From Terrabacter sp. Root181 (GTDB lineage: Bacteria; Actinomycetota; Actinomycetes; Actinomycetales; Dermatophilaceae), in the NCBI RefSeq assembly GCF_001428505.1, contig NZ_LMHU01000008.1, positions 124,001-188,000 of the forward strand: a stretch of DNA of 64,000 nucleotides. The letters are read 5' to 3'. Under the pieces are notes generated by a model. That model ran no database searches, was not told the DNA's origin, and saw only the letters and a list, made by a program, of their open reading frames with translations. The stretch's first letter is position 1; every line of letters begins with the position of its first letter. Below are positions 15,100-22,380 of this stretch, one piece after another. Made by a program: the position numbers and the translations under genes.

Positions 15100-17514
15100 A
15101 TGGACACGCACAGCGAACACTCGATCTCCCCGACGGGCTCGTTGGTGCAGGACCCCGTCTGTGGCATGGACGTCGACCCCGCCACCAGCGAGCACCACCT
15201 CGAGCGAGACGGCCACGACTACTACTTCTGCTCCGCCGGCTGCCGCGCGACGTTCGAGACGCAGCCGGACGCGTACCGGAACAGCCCGGAAGGACCTGCG
15301 GGCACCGTTCACGACCACGCAGGTCACGACCACGCAGGGAACGCGCACACTGGCGATCCACACCATGAGCACGCCTCTGGCGCAGCGGTGGCCGCAGGGG
15401 ACGTCGCGGAGTGGACGTGCCCGATGCACCCCGAGATCCGGCGGCCCGGTCCCGGCACCTGCCCCATCTGCGGCATGGCCCTCGAGCCGGTCACCGTGAC
15501 CGCGGACAGCGGCCCCAACCCCGTGCTGGCCGACATGACCCGCCGGTTCAAGGTCGCGGTCGCCCTCACCATCCCCGTGCTCGTCCTGTCCATGGGTCGC
15601 GACCTCGTCCCCGCCCTGCACGACGCCATCCCCGCCTCCGTGGCCACCTGGGGGCAGCTCGTCCTGGCGACCCCAGTCGTGCTGTGGGCCGGGTGGCCGT
15701 TCTTCGAGCGCGGATGGACCTCCGTCCGGACGATGAAGCTCAACATGTTCACCCTCATCGCGATGGGCACCGGCGTCGCCTGGTTGTTCAGTGTCGTCGC
15801 CACCGTCGTGCCGCAGGTCTTTCCCGAGGCCTTCCGGATGGACGGGACGGTCGACGTCTACTTCGAGGCCGCCGCCGTCATCACCACGCTCGTCCTGCTC
15901 GGGCAGGTCCTCGAGCTACGCGCCCGAGAGAGCACGTCCGGCGCCATCCGCGCCCTCCTCGACCTCACCCCCAAGACCGCACACCGCATCAGCCCGGACG
16001 GCAACGAAGCCGACGTCACCCTCGACCAGGTCCAGGTCGGCGACTTCCTGCGCGTCCGGCCCGGCGAGTCCGTCCCCGTCGACGGGGCCGTCCAGGACGG
16101 TCGCTCGACCCTCGACGAGTCCATGGTGACCGGCGAGTCGATGCCCGTCACCAAGCAGGCGGGCGACTCCGTCATCGGCGGCACCGTGAACCAGACCGGG
16201 TCGATCGTCATGCGCGCCGACAAGGTCGGCCGGGACACGATGCTCGCCCGCATCGTGCAGATGGTCGCCGACGCGCAACGCTCCCGCGCCCCCATCCAGC
16301 GGCTCGCCGACAAGGTCTCGGCCGTGTTCGTGCCCGTCGTGATCGTCGCCGCCCTGGTGGCGTTCACCGTCTGGGCCACCGTCGGACCCGACCCGCAACT
16401 GGCACACGCCCTCGTGGTCGCGGTCAGCGTCCTGATCATCGCCTGCCCCTGCGCTCTGGGGCTCGCCACGCCGGTCTCGATCATGGTCGGCGTCGGGCGC
16501 GGCGCCTCCCTCGGCGTCCTCATCAAGAACGCCGAAGCACTGGAGCGGATGGAGAAGGTCGACACCCTCGTCGTCGACAAGACCGGCACCCTGACCCAGG
16601 GCCGCCCCTCCGTCACCCACGTCACGGCCGCCGACGGCGTGGACGAGAACGAGGTCCTGCGGCTCGCCGCGGGCGTCGAACGCGCCAGCGAGCACCCTCT
16701 CGGGCTGGCGGTCGTCCGGGCCGCCACCGAGGCCGGACTCAACGTTCCTGACGTCGCAGACTTCGACGCGCCCGTCGGCAAGGGCGTCACCGGTACGGCC
16801 GACGGGCGACGGGTTCTCGTGGGCAGCCAGCGCTTCCTGGCCGAGCACGACGTCGACACCGCCGGCCTGGACGCCGAGGCCGACCGGTTACGAGCCGACG
16901 GAGCAAGCGTTGTCTACGTCGCGCTCGACAGTCGCGCCGCCGGTGTCCTCGCCATCGCCGACCCGGTCAAGGACACCACCGCCGCCGCTCTGCAGGCGCT
17001 GCGCGCGGACGGCATCGACGTCGTCATGCTCACCGGCGACAACCAGGTCACCGCGGACGCCGTCGCCCGCAGCCTCGGCATCGACCGCGTCGAGGCGGAG
17101 GTCCTTCCCGACCACAAGAGCGACGTCGTCAAGGCCCTGCGCGCCGAAGGGCGCGTCGTCGCCATGGCCGGTGACGGCGTCAATGACGCACCTGCCCTGA
17201 CCGCCGCCGATGTCGGCATCGCCATGAGCACCGGCACCGACGTCGCCATCGAGAGCGCCGGCGTGACCCTTCTCAAGGGCGACCTCACCGGCATCGTCCG
17301 CTCCCGGGCGCTGTCCAAGGCCACGATGTCGAACATCCGCCAGAACCTCGTGTTCGCCTTCATCTACAACGCTGCCGGCATCCCCCTCGCCGCCGGAGTG
17401 CTCTACCCGACCTTCGGGATCCTGCTCTCCCCGATGATCGCGGCAGCCGCCATGGCCCTGTCCTCCGTCAGCGTCATCAGCAACGCCCTCCGTCTCCGCA
17501 AGCAGCGGCTCTGA
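15100..17514 (+). CDS. copA: Cu(I)-exporting P1B-type ATPase
   Basis: The 804-residue pump lacks a classical HMA domain. It starts with a YHS metal domain ([14 protein letters not shown], residues about 17-60; [10 protein letters not shown]), then a His-rich linker and a second cysteine module, [20 protein letters not shown] (about 105-125). The ATPase core has [10 protein letters not shown] in the metal-transport helix, DKTGTLTQG as phosphorylation site, SEHPLG as the HP locus and [10 protein letters not shown] as hinge. NxxF...YN and MALSS in the last helices fit Cu(I) specificity (P1B-1). The ATG at 15100 follows GAAGG and the CsoR-like operator. A strong terminator follows at 17564-17604. 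It exports cytosolic copper. Confidence 0.92.
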   Translation: MDTHSEHSISPTGSLVQDPVCGMDVDPATSEHHLERDGHDYYFCSAGCRATFETQPDAYRNSPEGPAGTVHDHAGHDHAGNAHTGDPHHEHASGAAVAAGDVAEWTCPMHPEIRRPGPGTCPICGMALEPVTVTADSGPNPVLADMTRRFKVAVALTIPVLVLSMGRDLVPALHDAIPASVATWGQLVLATPVVLWAGWPFFERGWTSVRTMKLNMFTLIAMGTGVAWLFSVVATVVPQVFPEAFRMDGTVDVYFEAAAVITTLVLLGQVLELRARESTSGAIRALLDLTPKTAHRISPDGNEADVTLDQVQVGDFLRVRPGESVPVDGAVQDGRSTLDESMVTGESMPVTKQAGDSVIGGTVNQTGSIVMRADKVGRDTMLARIVQMVADAQRSRAPIQRLADKVSAVFVPVVIVAALVAFTVWATVGPDPQLAHALVVAVSVLIIACPCALGLATPVSIMVGVGRGASLGVLIKNAEALERMEKVDTLVVDKTGTLTQGRPSVTHVTAADGVDENEVLRLAAGVERASEHPLGLAVVRAATEAGLNVPDVADFDAPVGKGVTGTADGRRVLVGSQRFLAEHDVDTAGLDAEADRLRADGASVVYVALDSRAAGVLAIADPVKDTTAAALQALRADGIDVVMLTGDNQVTADAVARSLGIDRVEAEVLPDHKSDVVKALRAEGRVVAMAGDGVNDAPALTAADVGIAMSTGTDVAIESAGVTLLKGDLTGIVRSRALSKATMSNIRQNLVFAFIYNAAGIPLAAGVLYPTFGILLSPMIAAAAMALSSVSVISNALRLRKQRL

Positions 17515-17563
17515 CGACCCCGTCAAGGGCCGAGATCGACGTTTCCGATTCCTCCGATGCGAC

Positions 17564-17604
17564 GACGCCGGCCCGGCCTCCTGCAGAGGGGCCGGGCCGG
17601 CGTC
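17564..17604 (+). terminator. copA terminator
   Basis: GACGCCGGCCCGGCC (17564-17578) pairs over all 15 positions with 17590-17604, with an 11-base loop, 50 bases after the copA stop. A short TCTTGCC follows. Confidence 0.8.
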
Positions 17605-17639
17605 TCTTGCCGCTCAGCCAACGTCCCCTGACGTATCTG

Positions 17640-17757
17640 GTGACATTGCTGACCAACTGGATGTCACTCGCACTCAAGCCGTTCGTGACATTTCCTGACC
17701 GTTGGCGGTCAGCTGTCATCGGTCAGAGGATGTCCGATCGATGGTCACGATGACATT
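17640..17757. repeat. MITE-like half-repeat A
   Basis: Bases 17640-17715 recur almost exactly at 22306-22380 (four differences in 76). The block contains nested inverted repeats, GTGACAT...ATGTCAC and CTGACCG-TTGG-CGGTCAG. Only this copy continues to TCACGATGACATT (17745-17757), the exact complement of AATGTCATCGTGA at 22285-22297 at the outer edge of copy B. A complete element would thus be about 140 bp with 13-bp terminal inverted repeats; copy A keeps the right end and copy B the left. It resembles a transposon end or MITE; its family is not certain. Confidence 0.65.
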
Positions 17758-18038
17758 AGGAGGCGAGGAGCTCGGCCAGCCGAAGGCCGATGAGCACGCA
17801 GGCCGGCATGGTCGGGACAGAGACGATCCGAGGCATGATCGGCGACGAAGGGCTTCGTCGCTGAGGAACTGCATGCCGATGACGGGACGATCCGCGGTTG
17901 GCAGAGCGGAGCTTCACCGTTCCCCTGCTCTTCGGCGTCACGAACCCAGCCCGCATGGCCCAGGTGTTGGGCGACGCGCGGAACTGCTGACCGATGACGT
18001 CACTGGTGTGCGGGAGCTCGATCTGGACGATGCTCGCA
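17758..18038. other. Stretch without a recognisable gene
   Basis: Between half-repeat A and the IS630 relic there are only short overlapping open frames on both strands, none with a family I can identify or a credible ribosome site. Base composition is less G/C-rich at third positions than in neighbouring genes. It is probably degenerate mobile-element or flanking DNA. Confidence 0.5.
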
Positions 18039-18236
18039 TCAGGACCCGCAGTGGATGGCCTGGCGTTCGATGATCCCGAACCAGGGCTCGACAAGGTTCA
18101 GCCGTGCCGCTGCGGCGCGGGTGGAGTGGATGTGGATGCGCGGGTTCGCCGCGAGCCGGTCACGGACCTCGCCTTTGTGGGCGGCCTCGTTGTCCATCAC
18201 GAGGTGCAGCCCGGTCCGTCGGCCGTGTCGGGATGT
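18039..18236 (-). pseudogene. IS630-family transposase relic
   Basis: The leftward translation gives GLHLVMDNEAAHKGEVRDRL, then ANPRIHIHSTRAAAARLNLV and EPWFGIIERQAIHCGS before a stop at 18039. This is the C-terminal DDE half of IS630-type transposases, with the DN of the second catalytic aspartate and the VE of the final glutamate. The usual SASWLNLVE is altered, and the N-terminal two thirds and both ends are missing, so it is an inactive fragment. Homology stops just before the kup start, so the relic replaced whatever originally lay upstream of kup. Confidence 0.75.
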
Positions 18237-18283
18237 GAATGAGCTCGTCGCGCGGACGCCGGCACCCGTGCCACGATGACGTT

Positions 18284-20266
18284 GTGACTTCCGCGGGCGA
18301 AGCGACACCGCCGGCCGCGCGGCAACCAGAAACCGCCGGACCGGATGCGGTGCGCCCGGGTGGCACCCACGCCCACCATCACCGCAGCGGCAGGACGCTC
18401 CCGCTGGCGCTCGGCGCCCTGGGCATCGTCTTCGGCGACATCGGCACGAGCCCGCTCTATGCGATGCAGACGGTCTTCAGCATCGAGCACAACACGGTGC
18501 GGGCCACCCGAGGTGATGTGCTCGGCGTGATCTCGATGGTCCTGTGGTCGATCACCCTCGTCGTGTCGATGAAGTACGTGTCGCTCGCCATGCGGGCCGA
18601 CAACGACGGGGAGGGTGGCATCCTCGCTCTCGTGGCGCTCTTGCGCCGTTACCTGCAGGGCACCCGTCGGCTCGCAGTGGTGATGGCGATGGGCGTGCTC
18701 GGCGCTGCCTTGTTCTACGGGGACGCGGTGATCACGCCCGCCATCTCGGTCCTGTCGGCGATCGAGGGACTCGAGGTCGCCAACCCCACCCTTGCCGACC
18801 TCGTGCTGCCCATGGCCCTCGTCGTGCTGTCCGGGCTGTTCGTCATCCAGCGTTGGGGCACGGGCGTCGTGGGCAAGGCCTTCGGTCCGGTGATGGTGCT
18901 CTGGTTCACGGTGCTCTTCGTGCTCGGCCTCCCCCACATCGTCGCGAACCCCGAGATCCTCCAAGCCATCTCGCCGACGTTCGCGTTCATGTTCGTCGCC
19001 CAGCACCCGTTCATCGCGTTCGTCGCCATGGGTGGGGTGGTGCTGACCATCACCGGTGCCGAGGCGCTGTATGCCGACATGGGTCACTTCGGCGCCCGCT
19101 CGATCCGCCTCTCCTGGTACTTCGTCGTCTTCCCCGCGCTCGCCGTCAACTACCTCGGGCAGGGTGCGATGATCCTCGCTGACCCGTCCGCCGTGTCGAA
19201 CCCCTTCTTCCTGCTGGCCCCGTCGTGGGCGACCCTGCCCCTCGTGCTGCTCGCCACGGTGGCCACCGTCATCGCCTCGCAGGCAGTCATCTCCGGCGCC
19301 TTCTCGGTGTCGCGCCAGGCCGTGCGCCTGGGGATGCTGCCCCGGCTCGCGGTGCGGCACACGTCCCGGGAGGAGGGCGGCCAGATCTACGTGCCCGTCA
19401 TCAACTGGATCCTCTTCGTCGGGGTGCTCGTGCTGACCGCGACGTTCCGCAGCTCGAGCCGGCTCGCGGCGGCATACGGGCTGGCGGTCACGGGCACCCT
19501 GCTGCTGACGAGCGCGCTCTTCCTGCTGCTCGCGAGGTACGTGTGGCAGGTCCAGACGTGGAAGCTCGTCGTGTACATCGTGCTCGTCGTCACCCTCGAG
19601 CTGACCTTCCTCGGCGCCAACCTCACGAAGATCGTCAACGGCGGCTGGCTGCCGCTCGTCATCGCGGCCCTTGTCGTCGCGATCATGACGACGTTCAGGC
19701 GCGGTGCCGATGCGCTGCATGCCGAGGAACGAGACCTGGAGGGCCCGCTCCGGCTCTTCCTCAAGGTGCTTCACGACCACCCTGAGCTCGTCCGGCGCGT
19801 TCCCGGGGTGGCCGTTTTCCCGCACCCCAACGCGACGACGACGCCGCTCGCGCTACGCGCCAACGCCGACTTCAACCGGGTGGTCCACGAACGGGTCATC
19901 CTCGTGCAGATCGTCAACGAGAACGTGCCCCACATCCGCCATGTCGACCGCGTCGAGGTCGACGACCTGGGCGACGCCACCGACGGGTTCGTGCACGTCA
20001 AGGTGCACGTGGGCTTCACCGACAGCCAGGACATCCCCAAGGGACTGGCGCTGGCGGTCGGCACATCGCCTGAGCTCGACGTCGACCTCGATCAGGCCCA
20101 CTACTTCCTGTCGGTGCTGACCGTTCAGGCGACGGGCCACCGTGGGCTGCGCACGTGGCGCAAGCGGCTCTATGCGTGGATGTACCACAACGCCGCGAAC
20201 CGGACGGAGGTCTTCCACCTGCCACCCGAGCGCACCATCGTCATGGGCGCCCACGTCGAGCTCTAG
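18284..20266 (+). CDS. kup: KUP-family potassium uptake transporter
   Basis: This 660-residue K+/H+ symporter has the family hallmark GALGIVFGDIGTSPLYAMQT in the first helix, about twelve membrane segments up to residue about 450, and a cytosolic C-terminal domain (VRRVPGVAVFPHPNATTTP, then VILVQIVNENVPHI) typical of Kup. Other core motifs are RADNDGEGGILALVALLRR, FYGDAVITPAISVLSAIEGL and ITGAEALYADMGHFG. The start is uncertain: GTG at 18284 is chosen because the IS630 relic runs to about 18236, but ATG at 18239 would add 15 residues. Neither has a good Shine-Dalgarno. The promoter is not obvious and may have been replaced. Confidence 0.9.
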   Translation: MTSAGEATPPAARQPETAGPDAVRPGGTHAHHHRSGRTLPLALGALGIVFGDIGTSPLYAMQTVFSIEHNTVRATRGDVLGVISMVLWSITLVVSMKYVSLAMRADNDGEGGILALVALLRRYLQGTRRLAVVMAMGVLGAALFYGDAVITPAISVLSAIEGLEVANPTLADLVLPMALVVLSGLFVIQRWGTGVVGKAFGPVMVLWFTVLFVLGLPHIVANPEILQAISPTFAFMFVAQHPFIAFVAMGGVVLTITGAEALYADMGHFGARSIRLSWYFVVFPALAVNYLGQGAMILADPSAVSNPFFLLAPSWATLPLVLLATVATVIASQAVISGAFSVSRQAVRLGMLPRLAVRHTSREEGGQIYVPVINWILFVGVLVLTATFRSSSRLAAAYGLAVTGTLLLTSALFLLLARYVWQVQTWKLVVYIVLVVTLELTFLGANLTKIVNGGWLPLVIAALVVAIMTTFRRGADALHAEERDLEGPLRLFLKVLHDHPELVRRVPGVAVFPHPNATTTPLALRANADFNRVVHERVILVQIVNENVPHIRHVDRVEVDDLGDATDGFVHVKVHVGFTDSQDIPKGLALAVGTSPELDVDLDQAHYFLSVLTVQATGHRGLRTWRKRLYAWMYHNAANRTEVFHLPPERTIVMGAHVEL

Positions 20267-20388
20267 CCGGCCACTGGCCCGGGACCCGTGCGGTGCTCTC
20301 TGGAGAATCACCAAGACTGCGCGTTCGCGCGCGGCCGCAAACCAGCAGAGTGCATGGTCAGCGAGCGAGTTTGCGGCATCATTGGCCA

Positions 20389-20592
20389 ATGGACGGCACG
20401 GCAGAGATGCGGGCGCTCGCGGAAGTGCAGGAGCGCCTGCAGGCTCGCTTTCCGGAGTTGGACCCGGGGGTCGTTGAGGCGGCCGTGCGATTGGCGCATG
20501 CAGAGCTGAACGGCCCGGTCCGTGCCTTTGTCCCTGTTCTGGTCGAGCGTGCCGCGCGTGAACGTCTGGCGTTCACCGTCCGGGACAGCTGA
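20389..20592 (+). CDS. Small three-helix bundle protein
   Basis: This 67-residue protein (MDGTAEMRALAEVQERLQAR..., then FPELDPGVVEAAVRLAHAEL and PVRAFVPVLVERAARERLAF) matches a widespread actinobacterial family of short proteins described as a three-helix bundle dimerization domain. Its partner and role are not known. The ATG at 20389 has no strong ribosome site. Codon use is slightly less GC3-rich than in core genes. It lies 122 bases after kup within the mosaic segment; a perfect 7-bp inverted repeat (20639-20654, ACAGTGG and CCACTGT) follows and may be its terminator. Confidence 0.65.
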   Translation: MDGTAEMRALAEVQERLQARFPELDPGVVEAAVRLAHAELNGPVRAFVPVLVERAARERLAFTVRDS

Positions 20593-20882
20593 CTCGCGCG
20601 TCGTCGGGGCCCTGGGCGAAGCTCCTCATTGCTGGCCCACAGTGGACCCACTGTCCTCGCGCGTGTTCGCCCTGGCGGCTCGGAGAGGCTGCTTCTCGAG
20701 GCCAGTTGCTCGTCGAGGTGCTCGCCGTGCACGACATGTCGACGATGCCAACAGCAGCCAGGACGACGGCAGTGCGGCGACGCTCGGCGCGGGGGCCGCG
20801 CTCTTCGAGCGGGGGCGACGATCCGGGCCCTGACCCGCGACGCGCCGGCCTGCAGAGGCGTGTGCAGCCCCCGTCTCGGGCG
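20593..20882. other. Stretch without a supported gene
   Basis: Only the 16-bp inverted repeat at 20639-20654 stands out. Open frames on both strands have Arg-rich, low-complexity translations typical of non-coding high-GC DNA. Confidence 0.5.
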
Positions 20883-21464
20883 TCACCTCTCGCGCGTTCG
20901 ATCACCAACGACCGCGCCGCGTCCCCAGGTCATGCCTGACTGCACAACGGGGGAGGGTTCGGCAGCGCCGAGGCAGTGCACGGCGCTGCTCAGCATCCGT
21001 CGGAGGGCTGCGTCGGCGACGTCCTGTGGGCACTGCTGGACCGCGAGGACCGCGAGGTCGACACTGCGGAAGGCCGCGCCCCGCCTGTACAGCAGGTGTC
21101 GTCTGGAGTCACCGGGACGGCTACGTCGAACAGCGGCGTCATGCAGTCCGCGCAGCACGAGGGTGGGTCTGTGTGCGAGGGCGACGCGTGTGCATTCCGC
21201 GGCGATGCGGGCGTACGCCTGAGGGTCGTCCGTATCGGCCCAGACCAGAGTCGGCACGAGGCCTGCCAACGCGGCCCGCTTGAGGTCCGACGTGGCATCG
21301 TTGGCGCGGCGGGCGAGGTGAGCAAGCAACGGGTGGGTGCAGCACGGATGGTCGCTCCATCGCTCGTGGGCGGCGATCGAGACCAGCTCCATGAGGCACA
21401 CGCCGTCCTCGGATGAGAGGTGTTGGCCCGCACTCAGCGTGGCCCAGTTCTCTTGGCGCGCCAT
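20883..21464 (-). CDS. Conserved actinobacterial protein of unknown function
   Basis: This 193-residue protein has no named domain. The segment SEDGVCLMELVSIAAHERWS followed by DHPCCTHPLLAHLARRANDA resembles a family of accessory actinobacterial proteins whose core reads roughly CLMEYVSVLAGxxxSDHPxCTHPLL. The rest is helical (AALAGLVPTLVWADTDDPQA, then YARIAAECTRVALAHRPTLV). The ATG at 21464 has GGAGGAGG upstream; a longer frame to 21614 is possible. No signal peptide or membrane segment is seen. It lies in the mosaic segment, convergent with the small gene at 20389. Confidence 0.6.
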   Translation of the reverse strand: MARQENWATLSAGQHLSSEDGVCLMELVSIAAHERWSDHPCCTHPLLAHLARRANDATSDLKRAALAGLVPTLVWADTDDPQAYARIAAECTRVALAHRPTLVLRGLHDAAVRRSRPGDSRRHLLYRRGAAFRSVDLAVLAVQQCPQDVADAALRRMLSSAVHCLGAAEPSPVVQSGMTWGRGAVVGDRTRER

Positions 21465-22284
21465 GGCCTCCTCCGCGACCCTTCGCGAGTGACTGCTGCG
21501 CTTGCGGGAACCCCCAAGGACGGATAACTCGCTCCTGTAACGGTAGTCCGCCTCGGCGAACCCGGCGAGCGCCCACGACGGACATGCAGCCAGGTGATCC
21601 ATCGGGGCACGCATTCACCCTCAGGTGGCGTCGTGGTGCCATGGACCGCCCGTTCCCGGAGGAGGAGCCCGACTCGTCCAGCCCGTCACTGCATCCGCCC
21701 TCTTGGCTTTCAGGACATGTCGGCGACGGGTTCACGTGCACCGCATGCGGAGTCACCATCCCCGCCGCGAGGTGCTCACCGGACTGCACCAGAACCGGCA
21801 TCTCGAGCTCGAGCGCCGCCTGGCGCGCACGTGATCCGAGGCGGCCGCACGACCCGCCTGCGCCGATCTGCTCAGCCCAGCGCGTCAGCGGGAGCTGGCC
21901 TTGATCGTGACGGCCACGGCAGCGGCCATCCTCGTCACCCGCCAGTGTTCGTCTGCACCGTCAGGTCCGGTGTGTGGCTTCGCTGTGCCGTAGGACGCGG
22001 AGAGCCCACCGGCAGCGTGCACTGCATCGGACTGGGTGGCGGCCTCCCGGATGGCTATGACGTTGCGGACGTCGGGTTTTCGACCTGGTTGCTCATTCGC
22101 TGTCTGTCCTGGAGTCATCAGACGCGCACAGGCTCGACGTCAAGAGACTCGAGGAGTCCCAGGATGCGCTGCTTGATCTCGTCGACTGCGACGGGCACCC
22201 GCAGAGGGGTTGGTGCCACCAACCACTGCATGCACGGCAACGGCCCGGCTCCCCTTTGGGAGCCGGGCCCGTTCGGACTACCGG
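21465..22284. other. Gene-poor mosaic DNA
   Basis: Over about 800 bases I find no convincing gene. On the plus strand near 21640-21830, a frame encoding FTCTACGVTIPAAR and a second frame ending HQNRHLELERRLART could be the two halves of a frameshifted zinc-knuckle ORF. On the minus strand, 22118-22231 encodes a 37-residue fragment starting MQWLVAPTPLRVPVAVDEIK that resembles the end of a larger enzyme. Both are weak. A strong hairpin lies at 22242-22269. Confidence 0.45.
22242..22269 (-). terminator. Strong stem-loop downstream of nrdJ
   Basis: GGCCCGGCTCCC (22242-22253) pairs perfectly with 22258-22269 around the loop CTTT. The stem is extended by AACGG and CCGTT with one bulged base. It lies about 105 bases beyond the nrdJ stop, past half-repeat B, and probably ends the nrdRJ transcript. 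Confidence 0.7.
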
Positions 22285-22380
22285 AATGTCATCGTGATGA
22301 AACCAGTGACACTGCTGACCAACTGGATGTCACTCGGCTCAAGCCGTTGGTGACATTTCCTGACCGTTGGCGGTCAGCTG
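22285..22380. repeat. MITE-like half-repeat B
   Basis: Bases 22306-22380 are the second copy of the block at 17640-17715. To its left it carries AATGTCATCGTGA (22285-22297), the inverted match of the right end of copy A. Its right edge overlaps the last seven bases of nrdJ, including the stop codon (22374-22376), so the right end of the element is missing here. Confidence 0.65.

Noticed and set aside
21640-21834. Zinc-knuckle protein gene
   Set aside because: The cysteine motif and a plausible end lie in different frames; evidence is too thin to call a gene.
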